The position numbers were made by a program, and so were the translations under genes. From NCBI GenBank assembly GCA_036250195.1, contig JAVHZZ010000003.1, positions 333,620,375 through 333,684,374 on the forward strand: a stretch of DNA of 64,000 bases, written 5' to 3'. This document shows positions 1-13,466 of this stretch, piece by piece. Source of the stretch: Mixophyes australis. Lineage: Eukaryota; Chordata; Amphibia; Anura; Limnodynastidae. Position 1 is the stretch's first letter, and every line of letters starts with the position of its first letter. Under the pieces are notes generated by a model. The model made no database searches. It worked only from the letters and a program-made list of their open reading frames with translations, and was not told the DNA's origin.

Positions 1-2120
1 AGTGAAAAATCCATTTACTGACCCACCTGTCAGTAAGGGTATTGTTAACCCTTTCGCTGCCAGGGACCTGTGCCAAATTTGCACTTCTGGAGGCCATACC
101 AATGTTTTATTTTTATTTTTGCATTGGATGACTATTTTTTCACTTTACCCAGTTAAACCCTTTATTGCTTCTTTTGGACAAATATAGATTGATAAACCCT
201 TAATTTAAATGTGCACCTAACATTGTTTGGGGCAAAAAAAAATACTTTTTTCACTTAATTATTTTTTTTAAACTCTTTTTTTTTGCAGTAGCATTTGTCA
301 ACATATAATACAACAGGCAGGCAAATCATTTTTTTTAATAATAACCCAGGAAAATTGTATCACATATACATACATATTCTTCCACTAGGGGCACTGTATC
401 ATATATTGTCTGAGTCTTACCAGACCAGATCAACTCTTATGATGCATGGGGATAGTGATCTCTATGCGATCAATTTCCTTGTCTGGGTAAATACGAATAC
501 TCATCGGGTATCCAGGTGGACTGAACGGCCCCATAGCTTATTTACTTGTGGGAGCAGGTGCCAGGTGAGGTAGATTTTATGTTGGTGACCTCATAATTTA
601 AAGTGTGCACCAGTACTTTTTTGGAGTTAATCTAAGTCACTATCATGTTGCCTCATTAGCATACATTTAAACTTCATTTACTTCAAAGGCACCAAATTAG
701 AATATGACAAATCTACAGCAACTTTTTACTCACTTAAACAACATTTTTATCAGTCATTTCAATAGAATAACCCACTTTGTGAGTTAACCTCTATTTACCT
801 AATTGTAAAATGAAGCTAATGCCTTAAACACAAATTAAAAAAAGTTAAACCCTTTGGCTATAGAAATTACCTGGATAGATATTTTCAGCCATTGGTTGGC
901 AACTTTAGGCATCACTCAGACATGGGTAACAGTGTCATTTTTAGTACGCTATGGCCAGCAAGCAGACATCTGCATGCCTCTCTCTACAAGAAAAACTGTG
1001 ACAGCAGTGTGCTAAACGAGCCCATTCAATAGATTTGGTGTGCAAGGGTGAAAAACAGGGTAAGATGTAAGGCCTGTTGTTGATTACATTCTAGCATGAA
1101 GAATACAGGGATATAGTACTGCTTGTCAGCACTTAAGAGCAGCAATCTAGCATTGCAGCAACATGTAGCTCTGCAGCGGATTGACTACAACTCCCAGTAG
1201 GCATTGCCAGCTCTTAAGCTTTTTCTCCAGACATGTATTTTATTGCAACGCTAAAATCAAACAGGACAATTCTCTAAGAAACTATCAAAATATATGTGAA
1301 GAAATAGCACAAGGAAAAAAGGACTCCAGGGAAAAGCAGCTTTTTAAAGGGTGTGAAACGATTGTCAGTTAGTTGTTAGCTGCAGGCTTTTTCCTTTTCT
1401 TGCACCAGTCAACAAGCTCCTTTGCTTGTCAATGGGTTATGATCTGAATAGGGAGAGCTCTGTTTATTTTCAGACTAGCCGTGGGGAAGAAGAGAGGAAC
1501 CTGATTACATCAGGGGCATCTCAGAACTGACAAGACCTTTGCCCTAGGGTCCACTGGGGATAACAAAAAGGAAAGCAGGAGGAGGGGAAGAAAGCAGCTG
1601 AGGTGGCTATTTGCGGGTCTTCTCTACAAACAGGATAGATCATCTCAACCAAAAATAAAGAAAACAACAGACATCTGCTAGCTACCTAGGCTTATCCTGG
1701 AAAGCCCTTCGTTAATGGATTGGATGCTGGTAGGGACTGGCTTTGATTGTACAGCTACAGCACATGCTAAAGCTTGAAGCTAGGGCTTCAAATGATTCCA
1801 AAATATAGTTGTTACCTTTCACTCAAGACAAATCTCTGCAATTACCTCTAAATTTTACATTGCTTAATACAATGAAACACTTAAGATAAATACTTAATTA
1901 CATTGTAAGCTCTGTTTTCCCAGGCACTAAATATACTATGCTGTGTTTTTGAGTTACACTTTCATTTTTTACACTTATATACAGAATATTTAGTAAAGAA
2001 TATGTAATATTTAACATTTAATGAAAGAGCATAATCTCACTCTGTTAGGGTTAATTTCAGCCATCATTTTTTGGTTGCAATAAAAGCCCCACTTTGCATT
2101 TAGTTATTTAAAAACTATAA
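1..2120. other. No gene recognised; non-coding
   Basis: AT-rich sequence with T-runs. The open frames are short and have no recognisable domain. The one thing noted is GACTACAACTCCCAGTAGGC at 1184-1203, which resembles a ZNF143/STAF binding motif. Confidence 0.6.
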
Positions 2121-2124
2121 CCTT

Positions 2125-2796
2125 TTATTTCTTTTTTTTTTCCTTTTCTTTTTACTGGGAAAGGTTTGTATTCTCAAGCTGGGTCTTCAGGATTTTTTGC
2201 TGGGAGTTTTCATTGAAGCCTGAGGTGTGTGCTCTAAATATCTCAGTGCAATGCAAAAAGACTGTGCTGGGGACTTGGGTCATTGACCATTCCCGTTCAA
2301 CCTCTTACTCCGGAGCCAAAAGGCCCCTTAGGGCCCCAAGGTCATACCTCCTCTGCAAGGCTCGGATTGGCCCCTTTCTTCCTGAGGTCAGCCAAAGCTT
2401 CCCCTGGGAAACTGGATCCTTAAACTCCCCATAAGAAGGGAGCCTCCAAAAACTTGGGGAGAGAGTTGCCTATAAGGGTCTCAGCCAAACCTCTCAGTAG
2501 AGGATGAAACATGCAAAAAAGTGCATAGTGCTAAGTGTTAGTAAAAGAATAGTGCTGAAGCTCCTGGCCTGACATCCAGTGGGTATAACAAAAATGTTCT
2601 TATCCAGTTATAAGGCCAGGTGCTCATTCCTGTGTGAAAATCCAGTTCTCCTTCCAGTTCCACCTCGAGGCCAGACTCTCGGGGGCACATACCATCAGCC
2701 TTCTGGCATCAAACTAAGACAGCCTGCCCGAACAAGAGTGGCATCCATCTACTAGGACAGTACTACACTTGATCTTAGCCAAAAGGCCAAGAAGCT
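2125..2796 (-). mobile_element. Candidate U2-headed interspersed repeat, copy 1
   Basis: On the minus strand a U2-like head (2795 down to 2761) continues into unrelated sequence and reaches a purine-rich, A-rich stretch complementary to 2125-2155, which could be a retroposon tail. Part of the body (about 2560-2720) appears related to the sequence behind the second U2 head near 45.4 kb, for example around TGTGCCC. The low-coordinate boundary is uncertain and no target duplication was found. Confidence 0.4.
2761..2795 (-). repeat. U2 snRNA 5'-end-derived sequence (copy 1)
   Basis: The minus strand matches about nucleotides 4-38 of vertebrate U2 snRNA (GCTTCT.GGCC, then TTTTGGCTAAGATCAAGTGT and AGTA) with one C-to-T difference at 2789. 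After that the match stops: the rest of U2, including the branch-point-proximal part, Sm site and 3' stem-loops, is absent. It is therefore not a functional U2 gene. It is either a truncated pseudogene or the head of a retroelement (see the larger entry). Confidence 0.75.
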
Positions 2797-3446
2797 GTTT
2801 TTTCAGATACATCAAGCATGTACAGCTTTTTGTAAATAAATTGCTTTATCTGTCTGAATTCTTTTTGTGTTTTTTCTTTAAAACTTTATATAGCCCCAAT
2901 TTAGAAAGAGCTGATTTTTTTTTGTAAATATAGGGAGTAGGGCTCTGCATTCAATTTTACACAAGTACAATGCCAAGTATGGTCTTTAAATTACTGTAAT
3001 TACATACCCGCTGTGTCTTCAACTGCCTAGTGAAGCAGTCAGATCTCACCTGGCAAAATCTCTCACTCCACTTACTCAAGAGGTTTGCGGCAGACTCCCA
3101 TAGACTATCAGTTAAATAGTGAAAACATTAAAATGAAAAGGCATTGATACCAAAAAACTACTTTTTAAGTAAAGCCACAAAAATGTACATATTATGAAGA
3201 TACTTTATATTTTTAACATCCACATTCTTGCACTTACACAATGTGCTCAGTGACATCACTGGTTACTAGTGATTTGCTTATAACCAACAAACTGTATGTG
3301 AATGGTATTACTTACAGCCAGTTGAGTTGGATTGGATATGAACTGACATTGTGTGAAATTGAGTTGGTGCATGTGTGATGTCATAGTCCTGCCTGGAAAT
3401 TGGTAGGATAGCACATAGAGTAGCCAAATTCATATTAAGCTTAAGT

Positions 3447-3540
3447 CTGGGTACATACTACAGTGTTTTCAGCAGATTATCAGGCCAATCAGACGATAAA
3501 CGACTGATTGGCTCAATATCACAGTAGTGTGTACCCTGCA
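3447..3540. mobile_element. Small palindromic MITE-like element
   Basis: An inverted repeat of about 94 bp. The left arm begins CTGGGTACATACTACAGTG and the right arm ends CACAGTAGTGTGTACCCTG; an inner pair GCCAATCAG / CTGATTGGC also matches. Related end sequences (GTCTGTACCC) recur at 4260-4270 and 4501-4510. Confidence 0.6.
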
Positions 3541-4520
3541 ATGAGGAACGATCACTCCAAAGCATATAATATTGTTGAACGAGATTGTTAAAAATCTTGT
3601 TCATCGTTGGAACGATGTTGTTCTAATTCTGCAGAACTGGCACAAAAACGGAGGCAGCTGGTGCACCTACCAGTGGAGATATGCACCTTCTTCATCCTGG
3701 AAGTAATCCAGTTTGGGGACGATTCCAGAGCCTAGACAGGAGTACCAAGAAGCAGGTCCTGGCAGGGAAAAGGTGTGACATCTATAGTCTAGGGGATCTT
3801 TGGTCATTGCGTCACAGGGCATGCTGAGAACTGACGCCGGAAAGCTGCAGATTACTTATCACTATATAGCTTAAAAAAATGATATAGAGCCTTGACATTG
3901 ACTGCTTGCTTCCTCTTTTTCCACACCTCATTTAAATATTTATGAGGAAACATTGTAACATTGTTATGCCCCAATATTAAGTAAACTAGCTCTGAAATTT
4001 AATGATTTTCAGACCTTGTTGCAATGATTCCCCTGCAGATAGGAAGGGTTTAAGCAAAACTAAGTGGGGGGGGGGGGGGGGGGGTATATAGGATGCCTGG
4101 GACAGCTGTCACTTTGCTTTGCCTGGATTTCTGAATGATGACGAGCACAGATCTGAAGGTAATCGTGTACAGTGTGTATATTTGATGAATCGATATGCTG
4201 ATCGAGATTTTTTTTTTTAAATGTCGGTGTTAAAATCTGTCGTTGGTAGAATTATGCTGCAGTCTGTACCCTCGAGGAAGTGTCAGAGGATTGTCGTGGA
4301 TAGGTCGGAAATTTATATACACTACACAACGGAAAGGAGATTGGAACGAAAATATTGAGCGGTATGACCAAACAAATGAGGCGACAATCGTCCATTTGGG
4401 CAGCCTTTCGACCATCGTGTCACTACACTCACTGACCCGACTTTCGAATGAGCGGTCGTATGTCAGCTGGTGGAGCCGATTATTGAACAAAAACCCTGTA
4501 GTCTGTACCCTGCCTAAGTC
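3541..4520. repeat. Repeat-rich block with related MITE ends and G19 run
   Basis: Contains a run of 19 G at 4066-4084, and end-like motifs GTGTACAGTGTG (about 4166), TGCAGTCTGTACCC (about 4257) and TGTAGTCTGTACCC (about 4497) like those of the 3447-3540 element. This suggests one or two more decayed copies between about 4160 and 4514. Overlapping open frames on both strands here are by-products and not genes. Confidence 0.4.
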
Positions 4521-4524
4521 GCAT

Positions 4525-7500
4525 TATATAGCATATCAGAGCAGCAGGCATCCAGATCTGGCTGTTCAGCAATAAGTTTGAACAATAGAATTGTGCTATA
4601 TATATTTTGTCTGTAGAAAACATTTCTATAATATCGCTCTTCAAAAAAGTTAAAATACAATAAGCTTTTTAAGAATGTATTTGCTGTACTAGTTATTTTC
4701 ATAAGAAAACCCCAGCACGTTTTATCATGTTGAGCAGCAGTTTATTATACATTTTGACTAGCTCAAATCCTTTATGTACCAATTTACAAAACTGTAATCT
4801 GCTGTAAAATGTATGCACGTAACAAGTGCTACCTGCTGGAATTTCTAAGTCTAAATAAGGAAAATGCTCTGATAAACAGATCATAGAAAAAATTGTTTTT
4901 ACAGCACTTTAAAAGCTTTTTGTATTCTAAGGCCTTGCGCACATAGTTGTTATCTTTACAGTGTTTAACTCGAGTTGTGAAAGTCTATGATACTTGCCAT
5001 GACGTTGACAGTCCAAAGAATAATAGCGAATAGACAACTGTTTGATTGTCTTTGCTTTAACGTTGGCTGCAATGCTAAGAAGTGATAACTCGTAGTAAAA
5101 TTTAGTTCAGTACTAAGTACATAGTATAGTACTATGCTGCAGGGAAACTTTGAGGCAGGTTAATGACAGCTATGGTGATGCTGAATTGTGTGGCTCCTTA
5201 ACAATGTGCATTCAATGCTTACGTTAAAGCGAGGGCAAAGTGCAATTTTTTTTCTACGCCTTAACTAGCGTTGTTTTTCAATGTTCATGTGTACAAGCCC
5301 CAAGGCAGCTGTGACCTGGTACAATCTAATTATTTCTCCAATACCCACAGGTATAGTTCAGGATGATCTGAAGCAGCTTCTAACCAAAGTGTTAAGCATT
5401 TGGCCAGACTTCACGGCTTAATAGATAGCTGAATCGGTTTTCTTTATATCTCTCATGAACATCACACCGGTACATGTTAAGGTAGAAGACTAATATATCT
5501 CGACCTGCGTCACAATCTGCTGACATATGAAACCATCTGGAAATTAATTATTTTAATCTAACACCTCTTACATACCCCCTCTATAAATGAGTATTGTGTC
5601 TTGCGATGGCCTTTCCTTATAAACCGCGTAGCGAAAGCTGGCTACACAAATGGCAATCTGATCTTTTGACCTGAAAGCCAGACAACTGGATCTGTGACCA
5701 AATTGGCGACATAAGTGCAGGGTCAAGTTCCACATATCCAATAATTTGGTATTCAAGCTAATCAACCTAATTGCAAAGTAAACACCACACACAAGGCCAA
5801 CATAAATAACCTGCAGTCATCTTGTAACCGCATTTACCAAAACGCATGAGAATTATCCGATCAGTTTTGTACAGATCATTATCGGACAGTGCTGTAGGCT
5901 TTGGATCACACACTTTGCGATATCTGGCCAATTACCCAAAATGAGACAGTTATATTTTGCAGCATGTGTAGCCAGTTTCAAATGGAAGTGGATGACATGC
6001 TAATTTGTTTTGTGTATACAATGCTTCTGCTAAAAACACAAATCAATTCTATTATCACTTGCTCCAGTTCAGACCTATATCATCAAATACACAAAAAACT
6101 GCTCCTGTTCTGTCAGGAACACACTAGAAAATAAGTCATCTAAATCAGTCAGTCTGGTTTGGCTCTACCTACAGCGGAGATAACATGGCCCAGGAGTTCC
6201 CCAGGGACCCCAGCAAAGAGGTATGCACTTTGCTGCAAACACCACGTGATGTTGCGTCCCTCTATGCAGGTACCAGACATGGCCAGCAGGTAACAGCAAA
6301 ATGGTCCCAAATTTAGGACGTCGGCTAAATATGTAGGATTGCCACTGAACAGATATAAATGGTGGTACAGGAGAATGGGTCGAGGAATCCAGACACAAGG
6401 AAAATAGATACTGGAAAATCAGGAACAATGAGACTCACTACAGGAATGAGGATGAGAGATAAAATGGAAATACAGGAATAACACAGACTAAAATATCTGG
6501 CACCTTACAGGTACAATGAGCAGGTTCAATACTCTACTCTAAGACCAGTAGGCGGATCAGGGGAAGGACTCAGTCATGCGATTGCGCTCCATTCATCCAA
6601 TATGACATCCATCGTCAGGAAATTGACCCACTGGGGCCCAGGAGCGGCCTGAATTACCACAATTAAGCAATATTCCCCTCTTAGGTATACATATATAATG
6701 TCACCACTGATGGCCAAAGTGGAGTGTTAGTCCATCAAACTGAGAGAAGACTGCAGTGTCATATATTGCATATATTACTGTAAGTAAAGCGCATCTAAAT
6801 AGATATAATTATTAATAGTCTAAAATATGTGTACCTACCAAACAATAACAAGACACACGCAGCTCTTAATTCTGACATCTTCACATTTCTTATTTAATCC
6901 CTTGCGTTTTCCCTACAATTCAGAACAATACAACCAGGGCTCCATGTAGGTTGTACAGAAGTATTAGCTCTTTGTGTTTCTCAGCAATTAGGAAGCCGAC
7001 ACTCTGCACACCTGAATAGCTGATTATTTCTTTAATCCCCTGTCAGTAGCTGGAGGTCATTTAGTGGGCAGTGGAGATGATCCAGGTGTATATTAAATAC
7101 CCCATATAGCTTGTATTTCTAATAAATGCTCCCTTATGACAAATTAATTTCATAGACAATAATGAAGGCAGTGAAAGCAGCAGAGAGCTGTGCATAGCCA
7201 AAGCAAGATAGCATAGCCTGTATTCATTAAACATGCCTGCATACACTGCATCCACCAAAGAGCACACATTGCTCCATTGCTCAGCGAGTGATAATAGCAA
7301 GCGCTGCATCCTCATAGTGATGAATAGAAGACTGTTTTGAAGCCCCCTTAACCTGCATTTGCAAATGTACGATGGGTGGATGTACAACCACCTGGGAGTA
7401 CATATCCTAAAGAGTTTTTTTTCCCAACAAACATAAAAGAACATTTAGCCTCAGATAAGTGGGAAGGAAGTGTTGCAATACATTAGTTTATAAGAGTGAA

Positions 7501-10404
7501 ATTTGGAGTCACTGGGCAACACAAGGTTAATGTAGAATGGGGACAAGGGCAGATATGAGTTATTCTGGTGTTGGGCAACATCATGGTCTGTAAAGGTTAA
7601 TAAGGTGGGTTAGAGATGTTGCGGGGATACAAAGGTTCTTCTAGTTGTTGGCTGAGCAAACTGAGAAGACAATATCTTAATTGCCACTAGTGACTGAAAT
7701 AACACAGAAATGGCAGAATATGCCTTGACATCTCTCAGACAGATAACGATTCTTATTATCCACAGCAAAAGGAGTCCTCCAAAATAACTGCACTTCCTAT
7801 TCTACTGTAACAGTAGCTCATGTGTAGAGGACACATGACATGAGAATTCCAAGTGTACCAGCCTCTGTCACAGTGAGATAGATACTCCTTTGTATTGTAG
7901 ATGACATTTCATGGCTTATGTCTTCAAGGTACAAAGCACAGAACTTGCTTTTCACAGATCCTATGTGGAATACAGTATGTCAGATTACCGATTCCTGTGT
8001 ACAAATATAATTGGTTTATTAAGAAACATGATTTTAGATATAATATCCTGGGCGATACCAGTAAAGACAAAACATGGGCACAATTTGTATAGAAATATGC
8101 AGAAAAATTTGGGCTGTGTTTATTGTTCTTTAATTTTTGCTAATAAACATTCCAAAGTCTATGACTTAATCAGTTTGCTTTAAAAAAACATAACTTTAAG
8201 TTGCCAGGATTTTAGGGGAAGCGGCAGCTGTTGCACAGGCTGCTTCCTGACAATGTCATGTGACCAGGAAGTCGCTCAGCTTCCACACACTACTTCCAGG
8301 AACTTTCGTTTTCATTAATCCTCTAAGAAAAAAAGAATCATCTAAAAAAAAAAATTCAAAAAAAGAAAGAAAGCTTAATTCATCTTCAATGAGTGTGATG
8401 GGAGAAAGAGAAAGGCCTCAATAACAATGGCAAATTAAAATAGAGCAACAGCCTTTACTGCACATGTTTTCTTTATTGGTTTTTCTACTTCAAAGCAAAA
8501 CACTGAGTAGACAAAACAGCAAGGACCACTGGGTTTCACAGGAAATCATTTACATAAAACAAGAAAAGAAAACTTCAATTGCATAATTTTGGGCTGCATG
8601 ATGACTAAGCCAGTTGTTTTCTTTTGAAACAATAAAATGGTCATAGCATGGGACACTGGGGACTTGTTACAAAATGGACAAAGATTGTATCATCACATTT
8701 ATGCACTGCAAATGTATTAAAGCAAGAGGGTTTTTTATCTTCTCAGTCACTTCTCTGTTGACCACGCGTTGACAAAACTGATTTATCCATAATCCCAACA
8801 TTTCTAAGCAGCGACCGCACGAGCAGGGGAACTGGTCATGCTGTACCAGGGAGTGCCATGTCCGCCTGGGTGCATGCCTAATGCATCCAAAAGTATAGGA
8901 TCACCCCCAGCCACTCCCCAAAAAACACCCCTTTAAAAATGGTGGTGTGCACCTGTCGCTGATACGTGTGGCATTGAAGGGGCACAAGTGCTGACCTGAA
9001 GGACTGTCCTGCCTACATTGGGACAGATGGTAGGTATAGTTTTATAAAAACGAAAGATTTCTCAACATATGAATGTAAGTATCCCTGGGTGGCTTTGCCC
9101 AGACATGCACAAAGAGATTCAAAGAGGATGAGAGAGCGAATATACAAACGTTTCTAAGATTACATTTGTTAATCTGAGAGATGTTGATGGTATTTCCAAG
9201 AGCTCAGGTAGGAAATCATTGGGTGAGACTAACAGTCATGTTTGCTTATTATAGGAGAGAGCAGAGTATAAGGGAGAGAAGTTTTTGGAGCACATTCTCT
9301 CATTTTAGAGACAGCTGGACACAAAGTTGGGTGAGCACATAATAGATTATTAATTGTTCTCTTTATCCATTACAGGGAAGTATTTGGTGGTATTTTGGTC
9401 CACAAATATTAAATCTAAACCCAAAGTTTATGCTATAAATATCTCATCCAGTCTATCACTTTTGTAAGCATGGTGGAGGAGGACAATAATAGTGTAGTGG
9501 ATTTATTCAGTGAAAAGAAGTTGAACAGCATATAGAAATAAGAGGAGAGAAATAGGGAGTATTTGGATATAAATGAATTTGCAACATCCAAACCAAAATA
9601 CTGATGGTTAGTTCCACCTTTTTACATCATCTCTAATTATTGTTAGAAGCAGTAGAATCTCCATGGGAAAAAAAACTGCAGAACGTAGTATTCCAATATA
9701 TTTTACAGAGCCTTTTGCCCAATTATATGAAAAAAATAGTGTCATTGGGCTAACTGGTTCAATGAAAATGTCAGACATTGCAAAGACCACCAAAAGGAGC
9801 TCAACTCCTGCACTCACACTGGGAGGGAGATAGGAGGTAATGCACCTCATTTATACTAAAATCCCAACCTTGATGCCATTTATAACTGGATTGGATCTAA
9901 GAAAAGGTTCTAGTGCTAAAATAAAATCAGCCAGGGATAGGGGATAGCCCTGTGTTGTCCCATTTCAATTTATCAAAGAGGTAGAGTGGGCTCCATCAAC
10001 TAGAAATCCGACCTGAGGGCATGAATAGAAGCATAGATACATTATATGAATTCATGATATTCTCGCCAAGGCCACGAATTGACCAGGCCTTCTATATATT
10101 GAGTGTACTATATAGTCTTATTTTTTGTTGAATGAATACTCAAAAAGCAAAACTGCTATGTGTCACATAAGTTTAGCTTTATCAAATTTTAGGTCTTGGT
10201 GAGGACTAGATGATTGTCAATTATGTCCCAATATATAAAGCACAGGAAACTACAAATCAAGATCTTCGGCTGCATAATTTACCATTAAAATGTCACAGAG
10301 TGATGGTTAGCTCCCCGGAAACAGTGTCAGAAAGCGGTAACAGGAGCCCCATTTGGGCTTCCAGTTCTACATTCAATTTAAAAGAAACAAAAATAATCTA
10401 GAAA

Positions 10405-10410
<6 letters not shown>
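4525..10410. other. Long non-coding stretch, no gene recognised
   Basis: No open frame with a recognisable domain, and no RNA gene seen. About 6160-6680 has a less AT-rich composition (AGGAACAATGAGACTCAC, TGGGGCCCAGGAGCGGCC) that may be an old LTR-type repeat like the one near 58.4 kb, but I could not define ends. The rest appears unique. Confidence 0.5.

Positions 10411-10413
<3 letters not shown>

Positions 10414-10437
<24 letters not shown>
10414..10437. repeat. Poly(A) tract, 24 A
   Basis: An uninterrupted A-run on the + strand after TTATTT. It could be a retroposon tail, but no recognisable element body or target duplication lies next to it. Confidence 0.8.
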
Positions 10438-10438
<1 letters not shown>

Positions 10439-10557
10439 AATATAAACCCTAGGAAAAACTTTATTTTAATAATAAATATTTTTTTTTATTGTCCCCAGCA
10501 TCTGCCATTGCAGCTGTCCTTGGTAAATAGGTTTCCCTGGACAGACCGGTGAAATTG

Positions 10558-10690
10558 TTGTAAGCTTGAGAGCAGTGCCTCTTACCTCTCTGTCTGGCTG
10601 ACTGTAGAACTCAGTATTGTTTTATTACTCTGTTTGTTCCCTATTGTAAAGTGCTACGAAATTTGCTGGCACTAAAAATATAAAGGTTGA
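10558..10690 (+). mobile_element. Non-LTR retroelement 3' tail fragment
   Basis: Contains GTAAGCTTGAGAGCAGTGCC, TATTGTTTTATTACT and GTAAAGTGCTACGAAATTTG, then CTGGCACTAAAAATATAAA. This order is shared in diverged form with fragments at 13366 and 43389. 5' truncated, with no coding capacity. Confidence 0.55.
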
Positions 10691-10699
10691 TTATAATGA

Positions 10700-11630
10700 G
10701 AGCTATAACCGATAGGAATGGGCTTGTTAAAAAGAGAGAAACCCTAAATCTGAATAAAACACCAGTTCTCATAAGATTTAGGGCTTTTTCTTATTAGATA
10801 ACTAGACCCCACAGCCATGTGAGAGCTGTATGAAGTTATCTCAAAGTTCAACAGTGAAGTGTCATGAAGTCCCAAACCTTGAGTCCTTCCTATATGCTCC
10901 AATGCACACATACAGTATCGTATTCCCTAATGGATAGAACATAAGGCTATACTCAAGTCAGACATCACTGTCTCCAAGGGGTGAAATGAATATGAATGTC
11001 AGGAGATGTTAGCAGATGGAGTCTGACACAGAGGAAGGAGTGAACACTTCAAAAGCACCGTATAATTGAGTAATCTGTCCCAGTATTCTCAGGTAAAACA
11101 CCATTAGGCGTCATACACACAGGTGTCAAGTTTGTGTATTGATCTAAAGTTTTTAACACTACTACAATGCACAAAAATCGGTCTGGAAATTGAAAACCAT
11201 TGTTTCCAATGACCCCATACCCATTTGCGATGTTAATCTCATTAAAAAAAGTAAAGCAAAAAAAAATGAGTAACTTTGCATCTCAGCAAAACCATGTTGT
11301 ATTAAAGGGGGAGGTAAATTTAACATGTAATGGCAGATTTATAGTTGGGATAGGGCATGTTCTAGATCAACTTTAAATTTCAGTGTACTAATAAAGCTAT
11401 CAAGTATTTGTGTGCTACACAAAAAAACAGCCAGTGTTTATCTTATGTGCTAAATAATAAACTAATTTGCACCCCTTGCATTGTAACATGGTTTTGTCCA
11501 GGAGAAGACCTACTCATTGTTTTCCTTAATGAATCGGGCCCATTGAGGTCAATGGAGTAACCACCAATTAATTTTCAAACGTTATATAAAAAAAATGTTG
11601 GGAATATCCTGGAGTTTTATAATCTTCTGG
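10700..11630. other. No gene recognised
   Basis: AT-rich non-coding sequence. I see no coding region, RNA gene or clear repeat. Confidence 0.5.
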
Positions 11631-11636
11631 AATACA

Positions 11637-11699
<63 letters not shown>
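11637..11699. repeat. (AAT)n microsatellite
   Basis: About 21 uninterrupted AAT units. It produces homopolymer-like Ile, Leu or Tyr stretches in open frames on the minus strand, which should not be read as proteins. Confidence 0.95.
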
Positions 11700-11701
<2 letters not shown>

Positions 11702-13360
11702 GAAGTTTACTAATAAACCCAGAGATTTGAAAACACTGAAGGTGAAGAGAGCACATATTTGGAACGTTCCATTTTGTGCAGAAGCCCTAGGGGAAAGTGA
11801 ACAGCCCCCACTGTGACATGGCCACGCCCCTTTGATGACACCACCACACCCCTGTCCCAATGCCAGGTTCCCAAATGTAGTGAGGTAAGTAGGTGTGCAC
11901 CTTGATATGCGCTGTGCGTATTATACACTCCATAAACAAACTCCTCCGGCAATAGGCAAACATGTGGTTGATGAAGACAATTGGATACATAAAAACGTGT
12001 ATATGTGTTGTATGCATTAAAATGAGAAAACATTTCTTTACCCCTTTAATAAAGTGACCAGTCGCGTACACACAGTAAAGAAATCCATTTTGTGTGCTCA
12101 ACTAATATTTATCAAAATGCATCCTACTGATTTACTAGGAAGACATGAAGAAACCGTGCTAATTCCTGGTTGCTAGTAAACTGGTAGGCTGCATTCGTCA
12201 AGCTCTCCAACTGGAAGAAATGGAGATTTCAAAACATTTATTAGCACCTCATTTCGACGGTGCCTTTTTAAAATACGAGTATATTATTCAGCAGAAAATG
12301 TCCTGTGGTTAAAAATAACATAATGTGTTTTAATGTGATTATCGCAGTGTAAAGTAAAACCCATGTTCATCTGTGAAGGCCTTTGACACAGAGTAAAGTT
12401 TTAGCAGCAGTTCTAAATACAAGTTGTCAGACTCCTTTTAATGTTTATGTCACCACTGGTGCCGGGACACACATAAATAAATAAAATCACTGCCCTCCTG
12501 AGTAAAAGACATCCTTTATGTGACTGCAAACAGACAGGTTTTTATGTAACCGGAAAAGCTGAAAAACACATGGAGGAAATCACTCTTGAAAGATTTAGTT
12601 CACAAAGCAATTTAGTTTGTTAGTGGAATTTCTATTTACTTGCGGAGAGGTCTTGGCAAGCGTGTAGTACTTGACCCACCTCCCTATCCTTACCAATGAC
12701 TATGTCAAATTAAAAAATGTGAATCCATATAGCAAAATCATCGAAATGTCTGAAGTGTTTCCAACAACAACAAGTCTGGAAAGTTACTAAATCATTACTC
12801 TGGACTTCTCTTGACCTTTAACCCCACTGTATAGTCAAAGAGGGGAGATGATAACTCCCCAGTGGTTATTATCACTGGTTTAAAGATCCAAACATATTAT
12901 GATGGCAGGATATACCTTAAAGTACATTTATAGAACTGCTATACAGTTCAGAAGGTGATTACCAACTACATTTATTAAGAAGAACTGAAAACGGTTAGTT
13001 TATTATAGTTTATTATTTTACTGTAAGTCATTAACGTCCACACTGCCATGCATCCATTAAAACTCTATTAGATCAGCTCTGTGTGTGGTATGACCACCTC
13101 AAAAATGCGTATGTTCAGCTGCAAAAGTATTTAGGCATATTTTTCACTTTGGATTACAGGCGTGCACACAAAGACTTAATGGCAGCTATCCAAGGCACTG
13201 CAAACGATTAATATGAACACACCCATTAGAGAGAGAGAGACAATACATTGCCAACAAAATCACAACAATATGACCCAATTTTTTTTAATGTTCTGAAGAC
13301 CAGTAATATTATTTATTAGGTTTATTAGTGCACATCATCAACCTAAAGATTAGATATTTT
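11700..13360. other. No gene recognised
   Basis: Non-coding sequence. The minus-strand open frames at about 11.7-12.1 kb overlap in several frames, have no recognisable domain and partly arise from the adjacent AAT run. Confidence 0.5.
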
Positions 13361-13365
13361 CATTG

Positions 13366-13466
13366 TCATCATCAACATTTATTGATATAGCACCAACAAA
13401 TTCCGTAGCGCTCTACAGTTGGGAACAAAAACAGTAATAAAACAATACTAGGTAATGCAGACATAT
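13366..13466 (-). mobile_element. Non-LTR retroelement 3' tail fragment
   Basis: In the minus direction it reads TATTGTTTTATTACTG, GTTCCCAACTGTAGAGCGC, GAATTTGTTGGTGCTATAT and ends in ATAAATGTTGATGATGAC. It is clearly of the same family as 10558-10690 and 43389-43505. 5' truncated. Confidence 0.6.

Noticed and set aside
2761..2795. Functional U2 snRNA gene
   Set aside because: Only the first ~35 nt are present; the rest of U2 and its promoter elements are absent.
11568..12101. Several overlapping minus-strand frames near the AAT repeat
   Set aside because: Overlap in three frames, homopolymer from (AAT)n, no domain.
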